Origin: Amycolatopsis sp. EV170708-02-1
Lineage (GTDB): Bacteria; Actinomycetota; Actinomycetes; Mycobacteriales; Pseudonocardiaceae
Assembly (NCBI RefSeq): GCF_022479115.1
Contig: NZ_CP092497.1
Location: 5,270,001-5,334,000 of the forward strand
Length of the DNA: 64,000 nucleotides
Direction: 5' to 3'
Below are positions 10,152 through 17,753 of the stretch, piece by piece. Both the position numbers and the translations under genes were made by a program. Each line of letters opens with the position of its first letter. The first letter of the stretch is position 1. Under the pieces are notes generated by a model, which was not told the origin of the DNA, searched no databases, and worked only from the letters and a program-made list of their open reading frames with translations.

Positions 10152-11405
10152 GTGGATCTTGATCAGGCGCGGAAGGTCGTCGGCTCGCACGCCTACCTGC
10201 ACGGAGAAAGCAGTGACGGACTCATCCACCGTGTCATGAACGCGCCGGGTTTCGTCAACCCCGGCAAGACACTGTCACCGGCCAGCGGCCTGGAAAATGG
10301 TGTGGTGCTTCGACCGATCGAAGCACTACACCAACTCGCTTACGCGACAGCGTCCCGCTACCAAGACGATCTGCTCGACATTTACGCACAATGGGGACTC
10401 TTGCGTTATTTGGCGTTCTTCGATCTTGTCGACGTCGAAGACCTCACCAGAACTGGACCACCACGGCTCAAGGTGAGCGACGCGGGCAGCCGCATCGTAG
10501 GCAACCAGCGCCGCGTAGCCTCCGAGGAGATAGGGATCGGATTCGGCGTCCTCCTCGCTCGCCAATGGTTCGCTCGGACCGGAGCGGGAATGGCCCCCGT
10601 CAGCATCATCGACCTGGATGCGGCATTGGACGATCGCTATGTCTTCGCCGGCGGGGCCCGGCAAGCGGTGCGAAAAATCGGGAAACATCGCCCCGACTAT
10701 CTCCTGGTCGCCGCTGACCCTCAAGCCAGCCGTCGTTACCGGATCCGCACGCTCGAATGCAAGGGAACCAAGAACCGCCGCACCGCGATACAGCAGCTCG
10801 GAAAAGCGGTCCGGCAACTCGACGGCATCACCGTCGACGGAAGAACCCCCGTCGGCCTTGCCACTTCCGTAGTCGCCTCCGACGGTGCACTTTCATATCT
10901 CGCGATCGATCCCGGCGATGAGGAAGAGCCGGCGTACGAATTCAATTCGCGCCTGATCGACGAGACTCGCCGATTTCGCTTGCGGGATGACATCAGGGAT
11001 CAGCCATCACTCGCGCTCACAAACGCGGCGGTGAGCGCATCGTGGGCGATGCTCGCCGACTTCGGCGGCAACTTCCTCGCGCGCGAACGCTGGACACCCG
11101 AGATCATGCGCGCCCGGCTCAGGCGTCGCCCGCGAGATCGCGTGCACTTCGATACGCCGTTCGGCGGTGCACGCGGTACCAGTGTCACGTTCGATTTCGC
11201 AGAGGGACAAATCACCGCCAGGTATGCGATCAGCGAAGCCGTCGACCAGGAACTCGGCCAGGGCACAACTGACCGCATCATCGAAGCTCAGGCAGCGTTC
11301 GCCAACCGACTGTCACGGGATGACGAGGCAACCAGCTTGGCTGGCGACAACGAGTTGTACTCGGCCACGACCGACGGATCCATCTTCTCGCTGAGTCTCC
11401 GATAG
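10152..11405 (+). CDS. Hypothetical protein with PD-(D/E)XK-like nuclease signature
   Basis: 417 aa, GTG start. Residues 180-215 read HRPDYLL, then after a loop YRIRTLECKGTKNRRTAIQQLGKAV. This is the Asp...Glu-x-Lys arrangement (D182, E202, K204) followed by a helix, as in PD-(D/E)XK nucleases. An earlier acidic pair, E125-E126 in a helix (SEEIGIG), could be the fourth catalytic residue. The N-terminal 120 residues look helical and may form a DNA-binding or scaffold domain; the C-terminal 150 are unassigned. No membrane segments. I do not recognise the family. Divergent partner of the DUF4365 gene. Confidence 0.7.
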   Translation: MDLDQARKVVGSHAYLHGESSDGLIHRVMNAPGFVNPGKTLSPASGLENGVVLRPIEALHQLAYATASRYQDDLLDIYAQWGLLRYLAFFDLVDVEDLTRTGPPRLKVSDAGSRIVGNQRRVASEEIGIGFGVLLARQWFARTGAGMAPVSIIDLDAALDDRYVFAGGARQAVRKIGKHRPDYLLVAADPQASRRYRIRTLECKGTKNRRTAIQQLGKAVRQLDGITVDGRTPVGLATSVVASDGALSYLAIDPGDEEEPAYEFNSRLIDETRRFRLRDDIRDQPSLALTNAAVSASWAMLADFGGNFLARERWTPEIMRARLRRRPRDRVHFDTPFGGARGTSVTFDFAEGQITARYAISEAVDQELGQGTTDRIIEAQAAFANRLSRDDEATSLAGDNELYSATTDGSIFSLSLR

Positions 11406-11430
11406 GTCAGCGATTCGGGCTCGAAGCCGT

Positions 11431-11859
11431 TCAGACCGCGACGACCTCGACCATACCGCCCAGACCTTTGAAGTCGTCCGCGTTGCGGGTGTAGAGCGGC
11501 AGTCCACGCGAAGACGCGATGGCGGCGATCATCAGGTCCATCCGCCGCGGCTTCGGATCACGGTTCGCCACGAGAACCAGCGCGACCAGCGTTCCATAGC
11601 GGGCAGCCGCGTCACCGTCGAACGGCAACGGGGTGAAATCGACAATGGCGGCGCCGAGCATTTCGGTACGTGCCGCTCGGACAGCGGCGTCCTTCGCCAT
11701 CGCGACTCCCTGATGCAGCTCAGCCATGGTGACTGCGGTGAGTTCCGGGAGCTTGGGAAGCGACGCGGGATCGAGCAGGCCGAGGTCGATGTAGGTACAG
11801 GTGTCGAGCACGCCTGCCTCAGGCCGATCAGTCACGAGACCGCCCCCAGGCGTCGTCAT
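11431..11859 (-). CDS. PIN-domain ribonuclease toxin (VapC-like)
   Basis: About 142 aa from the ATG at 11859. A GTG at 11835 would give a shorter form that overlaps the antitoxin by only 8 bp. The PIN active-site acids are visible: LDTCTYIDL (first Asp), MAELHQG (Glu) and [11 protein letters not shown] (Asp), with a final NADDF. Mg-dependent RNases of this kind cleave tRNA or rRNA when free. The gene overlaps the end of the Phd-type antitoxin gene (32 bp with the ATG start), so the pair is translated together. The frame is open further upstream, but that part is antisense-like filler inside the antitoxin gene. Confidence 0.85.
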   Translation of the reverse strand: MTTPGGGLVTDRPEAGVLDTCTYIDLGLLDPASLPKLPELTAVTMAELHQGVAMAKDAAVRAARTEMLGAAIVDFTPLPFDGDAAARYGTLVALVLVANRDPKPRRMDLMIAAIASSRGLPLYTRNADDFKGLGGMVEVVAV

Positions 11860-12106
11860 GGTCCACTCGGTCCTCGGTGCCGAAGAACTCATCGGCTTCC
11901 CGTCGCAGCTGAGCCGCCTCGACCCTGGGCAACCCACGGTGACGCTGGACCAACTCCTCCGCACTGAGGCGACGCCTGCGCGATATTGGTCGTAGCTCAG
12001 CTACCTCGACACCGTTCCGCGTGACGTGGTAGGTCTCGCCCGCCTCCACGGCATCCATCACAGCGGCGGAATTGTTCCGGAACTCTCGCTGAGTGATCAC
12101 CTTCAC
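11828..12106 (-). CDS. Phd/YefM-family antitoxin
   Basis: 92 aa. The first 45 residues ([20 protein letters not shown], then a [17 protein letters not shown] strand pair) are the Phd/YefM DNA-binding fold. The basic linker [18 protein letters not shown] leads to an acidic tail that would wrap the PIN toxin. First gene of the pair. An inverted repeat 19-37 bp upstream of the start is the likely autoregulatory operator. Confidence 0.87.
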   Translation of the reverse strand: MKVITQREFRNNSAAVMDAVEAGETYHVTRNGVEVAELRPISRRRRLSAEELVQRHRGLPRVEAAQLRREADEFFGTEDRVDHDDAWGRSRD

Positions 12107-12124
12107 GAGACCAGTGTAGCCATG

Positions 12125-12143
12125 TGTAGCTCACCAAGCTACA
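12125..12143. promoter_or_regulatory. Operator of the Phd/PIN toxin-antitoxin pair
   Basis: TGTAGCT and AGCTACA, perfect 7-bp arms with a 5-bp spacer, just upstream of the antitoxin ATG. The position and size fit binding of a Phd dimer, with repression by the antitoxin-toxin complex. A further TAGC half-site precedes it at about 12116. Confidence 0.6.
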
Positions 12144-12283
12144 TACCCTGAACTACTTCACGTTACGAACGCGATCACTCACAGAGCGCATCCCGCGCCA
12201 CCTGCTCGGAGGACGGCTCCGAACACGGCGTTGCTCGATACTGGAAAAGTTCGACTATGTCGCCGTCCACGGGGAGGAGGCGG

Positions 12284-13354
12284 ATGAACCCCGTTCGCCC
12301 GCTCGTCGCGGTCAAAGCCAAGCTCGGAGAGTTGACCGCCCTGGCCAGTCTGCGATCTCACGGCGCATCGGCCCGTGTAATGGTCGAGTTACTCGACTCC
12401 GTGACACCGACTGGCAGGATCCTCCCCGCGCTCGTCCGAGCCGCCGCTCAGGCCGCGCACCAAGGCCGCACTTTGTGGCTCGACACCACTTGGCTGACAG
12501 CCAACAGTCCGCTCGTACAGCAGCCAGGAGGAGTGTTCGAGTTCCTCGACCATGCCATTGAAGTGGCAGCACAGGCTGAATACGGACTTTTCGCTCCTGA
12601 CAGCCCCTATCTGGTTCCCGTCGTCACGCTCGATGCCACTGAGAACGAGTTACGCAGAGTGCGTCTTCTGCTCGAACATCAGGATCGCGACGTCGCCATC
12701 CGGCTCCCCCAACCTGGCGGACCGCTACGCGAACTCCTCGGGCGGATCGACTCGATCATGAGGTCCACAGGTACGCGACAGGGGCGCGTCCATATGATCC
12801 TCGACGCCGGCTTCGTCGAATCCGTCCGTCCAGGCCATGCCGCCGCGGCGGCCGAAACCGCCTCGGCGTTGTCAGACCTGCTCGGCCCTGCCAAGACCAC
12901 CCTTCTTGCCGGGTCCATCCCAGCCAAGCGAACCACCTACGTGACGACCGAACGCGATCGCCCGGAAGTCACCCTCTGGAACGAAGTACGCCACGCCCGC
13001 ACGAACGAGGTCAACTACGGCGACTATGGCGTGACGCATCCGAGGCCACCGAGGTCCGACGGCCAACCGAGAACCCCTAATCCCTACCTCTGCTACACCG
13101 TGCCGGGAAAGACCGTATTGCTGCGTCGCAAAGTCGAAGACGGCGACGATCCCGCCGAGCGATTCACGGACCTGGTCGAGGAGCTGGTCGAAAGGGCCGA
13201 CTTCGCCGGACCGGGCTACTCATGGGGAGACGATGAACTGACGCGATGCCGGCGCACCGGCGGCAGATCCACCGGTTCCGTCTCTCGCTGGGTCGCCATG
13301 GCCACCTCTCACCACATCGAACATGTGGCACGGAGATCCGCCGCCGACCTCTGA
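12284..13354 (+). CDS. Beta family protein (phage T4 beta-like)
   Basis: 356 aa. I chose the ATG at 12284 because GGAGGAGG sits 5-8 bp upstream; an ATG nine codons earlier has no ribosome site. The opening PLVAVKAKLGELTALASL, then RILPALVRA and YLVPVVTLDA, match the beta-protein family pattern: a P-x-K-x-GE-x-x-AL start and repeated alternating strands and helices as in a TIM-like barrel. Known from phages and scattered bacterial islands; molecular activity uncertain. The C-terminal 40 residues are basic. It stands alone on the + strand between the toxin-antitoxin pair and a minus-strand operon. Confidence 0.65.
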   Translation: MNPVRPLVAVKAKLGELTALASLRSHGASARVMVELLDSVTPTGRILPALVRAAAQAAHQGRTLWLDTTWLTANSPLVQQPGGVFEFLDHAIEVAAQAEYGLFAPDSPYLVPVVTLDATENELRRVRLLLEHQDRDVAIRLPQPGGPLRELLGRIDSIMRSTGTRQGRVHMILDAGFVESVRPGHAAAAAETASALSDLLGPAKTTLLAGSIPAKRTTYVTTERDRPEVTLWNEVRHARTNEVNYGDYGVTHPRPPRSDGQPRTPNPYLCYTVPGKTVLLRRKVEDGDDPAERFTDLVEELVERADFAGPGYSWGDDELTRCRRTGGRSTGSVSRWVAMATSHHIEHVARRSAADL

Positions 13355-13361
13355 CTCGACG

Positions 13362-13697
13362 TCAAAAGCACGCTTCGGGAGCAGGAGCGTGGATCCAGCA
13401 AAGCTCCCCCGTCGCCGCCTCCTCCCCCAGCGCCTTGACCTCACAGGCCAACCGCGAGAGAACGTCGTCCTTCGACCCCGGCCACGCCACGAAGTCGCGA
13501 TCCTTGCCCACCAGATCGCCGGGGACCGCGCCGCGGTCGATCAAGGCGCCGACCACTGAGAGCAGCGCCGCGATCTTCTCCGTGAAGGCCGCGTCTTCGC
13601 CCACCTTCGCTCCTGCCACGGCGAGCACGACCGAGAGTCCGACCCGGTCCTCTCGCGCGTAGCCGAGCAGCGACTCCAAGCCCACGTCACTGGCCAT
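13362..13697 (-). CDS. Hypothetical protein, small acidic
   Basis: 111 aa from the ATG at 13697, preceded by GGGGA; a GTG two codons upstream is possible. Two helices (GLSVVLAVAGAKVGED; AFTEKIAALLSVVGALIDRG) precede a short conserved-looking DRDFVAWPGSKDDVLSRLACEV segment and the end CWIHAP. No signal peptide or membrane span. It starts 12 bp after the stop of the upstream unknown gene, so the two form an operon. The shape suggests a small binding or immunity-type protein, but I cannot name the family. Confidence 0.6.
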   Translation of the reverse strand: MASDVGLESLLGYAREDRVGLSVVLAVAGAKVGEDAAFTEKIAALLSVVGALIDRGAVPGDLVGKDRDFVAWPGSKDDVLSRLACEVKALGEEAATGELCWIHAPAPEACF

Positions 13698-13709
13698 GTT
13701 CACTCCCCA

Positions 13710-14267
13710 TCAGCAGAAGGCGATGCCGTACTGCTCCCGTGGGCGGCACGGCCCACGAAACGTGTGCTCGACGACGCCTCGCCGGATCTCGAGCAGACGG
13801 CCGTCGCCGGCCGGTGGCCGGACCATGCGCTCACACTCGGACTGTTCGGCGTACCACCAGCAGGCCTCGGGGACGCGGTCGTCGAACGTGATGCTGACGT
13901 TCAGCCCTCCGGTCACCTTGCCCTCGTCGTCGACGACACCCGGCGCGATCCCTTGATGGTCGACATCGACGTTGATCCACCGTGTCTCCTCGTCGAGATC
14001 GCCGTGGCATACGAGGGAAACGAACTCGTGCCGTTCTCCTTTGCGCAGTGGTCTGGGGAAGCGCAGGTCCACGGCAGCCGGCGAAGTCTCCACGCGGCAA
14101 CCGAAGATCGCTTTGACGGGAACCGACCCCGGATCGCCGGTCACGTAACCGTCGACACCGTTCTCACAGGCGACGACGGTTCGCACCGCCAGGCGCCGAT
14201 AGGCCCTTCCGCGCCGTATTTCCACGTCCACCATCAGGCGTTCCAGGAACACAGGTTGCGCAGTCAC
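13710..14267 (-). CDS. Hypothetical protein, first gene of a two-gene operon
   Basis: 185 aa from a GTG at 14267; an ATG at 14234 is the alternative. The frame stays open to 14687, but that part is antisense to the divergent DUF6734 gene. The sequence looks mostly beta: LMVDVEIRRGRAYRRLAVRTVVAC, a central DLRFPRPLRKGERHEFVSL and WINVDVDHQGI. It has an aromatic-rich CWWYAEQSECERM near the end and six cysteines. This hints at a substrate-binding or C-terminal effector module. Family not recognised. It shares a palindromic operator region with the DUF6734 gene. Confidence 0.55.
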   Translation of the reverse strand: MTAQPVFLERLMVDVEIRRGRAYRRLAVRTVVACENGVDGYVTGDPGSVPVKAIFGCRVETSPAAVDLRFPRPLRKGERHEFVSLVCHGDLDEETRWINVDVDHQGIAPGVVDDEGKVTGGLNVSITFDDRVPEACWWYAEQSECERMVRPPAGDGRLLEIRRGVVEHTFRGPCRPREQYGIAFC

Positions 14268-14301
14268 TGTCGACGACAAGAAACCCTCCCGCCCGTCCCA
14301 A

Positions 14302-14317
14302 GGTGTACTAGTACACC
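14302..14317. promoter_or_regulatory. Perfect 16-bp palindromic operator between divergent genes
   Basis: GGTGTACTAGTACACC is a perfect palindrome, 4 bp upstream of the DUF6734 ATG and about 35 bp from the divergent start. It resembles operators of GntR-type repressors with a TAC...GTA core, as I recall them. It is placed to control both transcripts. No GntR-type regulator gene is in this window. Confidence 0.65.
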
Positions 14318-14321
14318 ACAA

Positions 14322-15383
14322 ATGAGCGTAACGTTCGACCACCCCGACCCGAACCACTTCGCGATGCCGTACTACGGATACGACCCCGGCACAGCGGTCG
14401 CCATCGGCGGCCACCTGCTCGCGCCCGGGATTTCCCGGAACGGCGGATACGGCGAGGTCGCCGAGCCTGGCTGGGCTCCCCCGCCTGTCCGCGTGGTCCG
14501 TCCGGGTGACCGGGCCGCGCGCCCGATCCGCCGGGCGGTCTGGTCGTTCTGGAGCACTCCGTACCGGCGGCGGCACGGGAGACACTGGCCCAGCGATTTC
14601 TTCCACGCGCTGTCCTGGATCCTGTCGTTCCGCCTCGCGTCCCAGCTCTTCCCCACGACGGCGCTGGTCACCGACGACTGGGGGCATGAACTGCTCGTCA
14701 CCCGGCTCCGGCTGCCCTTCGACGATATTTCCCTGTCACTGAACGGGCTCGACGGACAGGATCCGTCTTGGTGGGCGCTCGGGAAGCTGCACGCGTACCG
14801 GGAGCAGCGCGAACCGTTCCTGCACATCGACAACGACGTGTTCCTCTGGCCGGGCTTCCCGGCGGCTGGGCTGGACGGGGAGATCGTCGCGCAGAATCCC
14901 GAGCACGCACCGGTTTCCGATGCCGGCTACTACCGGCCCTCGGCCGTCGCCGCGGCGATCCGGAGCACCGGCGGCTTCCTGCCGGAGGAATTCCGCGGCT
15001 ACACCGGGGAAGCCGCGTTGTGCACCGGAATCGTCGGCGGCACGGCGGTTCCTCTTCTCCGCCGCTACGCCGAGCTCGCCGTCCGCATGGTGGAGTCGGC
15101 CGAGAATCGGACGGCCTGGCAACGGCTCGCGCCGCTCGAGGACTACAACCTCGTTGTCGAGCAGTACCTTCTCGGCGCGCTGTGCTGGGGCGGCGACACC
15201 ACCGACGTGCAGTGCGTCTTCGGTTCCCAGGACGACGGCTATCGGCAGGCTGACCGGAGATTCACGCATCTCATCGCATCCGCGAAAAGCGATCTCCGTT
15301 ACCTGCGGTCGCTCGCGGAGCGAGTGAAAAACCATTTCCCCGCCGACTTCGAGATCGCTCGACGACTATACGGCGATCAGTAA
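14322..15383 (+). CDS. DUF6734 family protein, glycosyltransferase-like
   Basis: 353 aa. The start is the ATG at 14322; the frame is open upstream but crosses the divergent gene. Conserved family blocks: VWSFWSTPYRRRH, TALVTDDWGHELLV, LRLPFDDISLSL, WWALGKLHAYREQREPFLHIDNDVFLWPGFP. The DNDVFLW motif is a DxD-type metal/nucleotide-sugar site of GT-A glycosyltransferases. Ser/Thr-rich middle and a C-terminal EDYNLVVEQYLL helix match the family. Cytosolic, no signal. The acceptor is unknown; such genes occur near surface-glycan or peptide-modifying clusters. Probably repressed through the palindrome directly upstream. Confidence 0.75.
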   Translation: MSVTFDHPDPNHFAMPYYGYDPGTAVAIGGHLLAPGISRNGGYGEVAEPGWAPPPVRVVRPGDRAARPIRRAVWSFWSTPYRRRHGRHWPSDFFHALSWILSFRLASQLFPTTALVTDDWGHELLVTRLRLPFDDISLSLNGLDGQDPSWWALGKLHAYREQREPFLHIDNDVFLWPGFPAAGLDGEIVAQNPEHAPVSDAGYYRPSAVAAAIRSTGGFLPEEFRGYTGEAALCTGIVGGTAVPLLRRYAELAVRMVESAENRTAWQRLAPLEDYNLVVEQYLLGALCWGGDTTDVQCVFGSQDDGYRQADRRFTHLIASAKSDLRYLRSLAERVKNHFPADFEIARRLYGDQ

Positions 15384-15462
15384 CGATAAGGCGAAGAACA
15401 CCAACCGCCTCGGCGATCCGGGCGTCTTTCCGGAACCAACTCTCCGGCAGGAGGTCATCGCC

Positions 15463-15957
15463 ATGGCCGTCACCCTCCGGCGCGCGCTCGGAGCGCTCGC
15501 CGCCACCTCCATCATGCTGACCGGCGCCATCGCCGCGGCCGCGCCCGCTTCCGTCGCGGCACCGGCGATCCCCACGATGACGGGGATCCGCACCGGCCAG
15601 AACACCGGGTTCGACCGGGTCGTGCTCGACCTGACCGCCGGCCCGGCACCCGCCGTCCGGTACGACCTCGTCGACGAGCTGATCGCCGACGGCTCGGGCG
15701 AAATCGTCTGGCTGACCGGGGAATTCTTCATCGCCGTCACCGCGACCCCGGCCGCCGCGCACGACGACGCCGGGAATCCCACCTATCCCGGTCCGCAGAA
15801 GTTCCGGACCAGGAATCTGCGCAACGTCATGGCGGTCGCGGTCACCGGCGACTACGAAGGCACGTTGTCCATCGGTCTCGGCGTCCGGTCGAGGACAGCG
15901 GTCACCGTGTTCACGCTGACCTCTCCGAACCGGGTCGTCATCGACGTCCGCCATTGA
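15463..15957 (+). CDS. Secreted AMIN-like domain protein
   Basis: 164 aa with a clear Sec signal peptide (residues 1-32; RR, then a hydrophobic core ending ASVAAPA) and a CAGGAGG ribosome site. The mature part holds GIRTGQNTGFDRVVLDLTAGPAPAVRYDLVDEL and the closing TLTSPNRVVIDVRH. These are the strand signatures of the AMIN-like fold, which in other proteins binds cell-wall or outer-surface polysaccharide. No catalytic domain is attached. Likely exported to the cell envelope. It stands alone in its promoter unit, 79 bp after the DUF6734 gene. Confidence 0.75.
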   Translation: MAVTLRRALGALAATSIMLTGAIAAAAPASVAAPAIPTMTGIRTGQNTGFDRVVLDLTAGPAPAVRYDLVDELIADGSGEIVWLTGEFFIAVTATPAAAHDDAGNPTYPGPQKFRTRNLRNVMAVAVTGDYEGTLSIGLGVRSRTAVTVFTLTSPNRVVIDVRH

Positions 15958-16147
15958 CCACGAGCGGGAATCCGTGAAGTCTTTTCGCCTGCCGCCGCAT
16001 TCTTGGTGAGCAAAATCCTTTTCGGATTCCTGCGGTGAAAATCCCGATCTGCCCCAAAAGGCGAATTTTCGGAAAATCAGGTATCTGCCGCCGGGGATCG
16101 CGTTCCTTCCTTCCGTCAGCATCACCGCCGCTGCGAAGGAGAACCTC

Positions 16148-16873
16148 ATGCCGACCCCACGCAATCCCGACACCCCGTCCTTGGGCCCGGGTGGCGACAA
16201 CCTCGAAGCGGGCCCTGGCAGTTCGGGCCTGGGAAGCTTCTCGAACAGCGAAATCGGCGAACTGGTCACCCAGGCCGCCGAAACCATGGCCGCTTCCGGC
16301 GAGGACGCCGAGCGCAATTACCAGCGAAGCCTCGACCGGCTTCGCGAGCGCGCGGACGACGTCGTCCCGGCGCTCGGCGCGCAGTACGAGGCACTGTCCG
16401 AGGAGCAGTACCTCGAACGCTGGGGCCTGGTCCAGCTGCTCACCGACCTGCGGCACGCCGCCGCCGTCCCGGCGCTCGAAAACGTGCTGCGCCGGCCGAT
16501 CCCGCCGGAGCGTTCCGACGATCCCGCACACGGGATCAGCACCGTCGGCGAAGAGGTGATCATCCGCACCACCGCCGTGGAAGCGTTGGCGCGCTTGGCA
16601 TCCGCCGGGGACAGCGCGGCGAAGGAGCTGCTGCTGCGGCAGGTCCGGCACGAGGTGTTCACGGTGCGGCGCGCGGCGGTCCAGGCCATCGCCGAGACCG
16701 GGGACACCGAGCTCACCGCCCGGGTGCGCGAGGAGCTCAGCGGTACCGAGGACGAGCGGCTGCTGAACATCCGGCGGGTCGACGTCCGCGGTGTCCCGCA
16801 GGCCGTCGGCGGCCGGTACGTGAAGGACTCGCGGACCGACGACGTGCCACCGCCCGAGCCTCCGCGCTCCTGA
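16148..16873 (+). CDS. HEAT-repeat protein
   Basis: 241 aa, ATG preceded by AAGGAG. After a Gly/Pro-rich leader (1-30) come paired helices of the HEAT type: LVQLLTDLRHAAAVPALENVL, IIRTTAVEALARLASAGD and VFTVRRAAVQAIAETGD. The rest is disordered, with a proline-rich C-terminus. HEAT arrays are protein-binding scaffolds. The next gene, 38 bp downstream on the same strand, encodes an HExxH zincin-like protein, so the two are probably co-expressed. The 190 bp upstream are AT-rich for this genome and likely hold the promoter. No signal peptide. Confidence 0.75.
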   Translation: MPTPRNPDTPSLGPGGDNLEAGPGSSGLGSFSNSEIGELVTQAAETMAASGEDAERNYQRSLDRLRERADDVVPALGAQYEALSEEQYLERWGLVQLLTDLRHAAAVPALENVLRRPIPPERSDDPAHGISTVGEEVIIRTTAVEALARLASAGDSAAKELLLRQVRHEVFTVRRAAVQAIAETGDTELTARVREELSGTEDERLLNIRRVDVRGVPQAVGGRYVKDSRTDDVPPPEPPRS

Positions 16874-16911
16874 ACCAGAACGAATTCCTTACTACAGACA
16901 GGTGATCTCCG

Positions 16912-17598
16912 ATGGCCACTTGCAGTTACACCGTGCCGGACAAGAACGTGACCGGGGACAATTTCTACGGTGCCTCGATCTGCAATCAGACCTACATCGA
17001 CTATTTCTGGAACACCTACGGTTTCGCGGGCAACAAGGACTACTGGGACGACGGCTTCGGCTGGGAAGACGCGTGCAACACCGACAAGCCGCTGGCCCGG
17101 ACGTTCAACGCGTGCTACCTCCTGACCTACTCGGCTCAGGACTACCAGAACGACGCCTATTCCGGGGCGATGCTGAACTGGGCGCGCCGCTACGTCCGCG
17201 ACAACTGCGACGACCTCCGCTCGCTTTGCGGCGACGGCAGTGCCATCGCGCGGTCGTTCAAAGGTGCGTTCGTCGACGACCGGATCGAGTTGTACCTGGG
17301 TTTCTGGTACTCCAAGGACGTTCCCGGCCGCGCCGAGACACTGATCCACGAATCACGCCATCAGGGCGGGAAGCCGCACAACGCGAACTTCCCGGCGGGT
17401 TCGGTGTTCGGCGCCGGCAAGAGCGGCGCCGACTCCACCTGGGGCTACGAGGGCGCCTGGATGTACGGCGCGCTCTACCTGTGGTGGTTCTACGCCCAGG
17501 GCGCCCGCACGACGTCGGCGTTGCGTGAACGGGCCCGCCAGCGCGGGAACCTCGTGATCGACAACGCCTTCGCGACCCATCCGGGCTTCAACATCTGA
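16912..17598 (+). CDS. Putative zincin-like metallopeptidase (HESRH motif)
   Basis: 228 aa. Residues 141-150 read AETLIHESRH: an HExxH zinc-peptidase motif in a helix (H146, E147, H150). A Gly-Gly turn follows, and a candidate third ligand E180 sits in WGYEGAWMYGALYLWWFY. There is no signal peptide, although six cysteines precede the motif (4, 24, 55, 68, 99, 106) along with many Tyr/Trp/Asn residues, a composition more usual for exported proteins. Family not recognised. Second gene of a pair with the HEAT-repeat protein; a strong hairpin follows the stop. Confidence 0.6.
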   Translation: MATCSYTVPDKNVTGDNFYGASICNQTYIDYFWNTYGFAGNKDYWDDGFGWEDACNTDKPLARTFNACYLLTYSAQDYQNDAYSGAMLNWARRYVRDNCDDLRSLCGDGSAIARSFKGAFVDDRIELYLGFWYSKDVPGRAETLIHESRHQGGKPHNANFPAGSVFGAGKSGADSTWGYEGAWMYGALYLWWFYAQGARTTSALRERARQRGNLVIDNAFATHPGFNI

Positions 17599-17605
17599 GC
17601 CCCGG

Positions 17606-17640
17606 CAAGGTCCTCTCGTACTGCAGACGAGAGGACCTTG
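17606..17640 (+). terminator. Strong hairpin terminator (palindrome family C)
   Basis: Perfect 14-bp arms, CAAGGTCCTCTCGT and ACGAGAGGACCTTG, with a 7-base loop, 8 bp after the zincin-like gene stop. The GGTCCTCTC/GAGAGGACC core recurs in the palindrome at 59191-59248. Confidence 0.8.
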
Positions 17641-17753
17641 TTCACGAAATACCTCGGATGACTTCATTCATGTCCCGCTCATCGGGGCTTGACCATCCAG
17701 TTTTCTGCCGCAATCATCGGATCTCTCGGTAAACATGCCTGGGATGAGAGCGG

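Noticed and set aside
12284..13354. Prophage remnant
   Set aside because: A single beta-like gene without integrase, terminase, capsid or attachment repeats is not enough.
13764..14321. Upstream extension of the DUF6734 gene to a 539-codon frame
   Set aside because: The extension is antisense to the unknown operon and crosses the palindromic operator; family homology starts at 14322.
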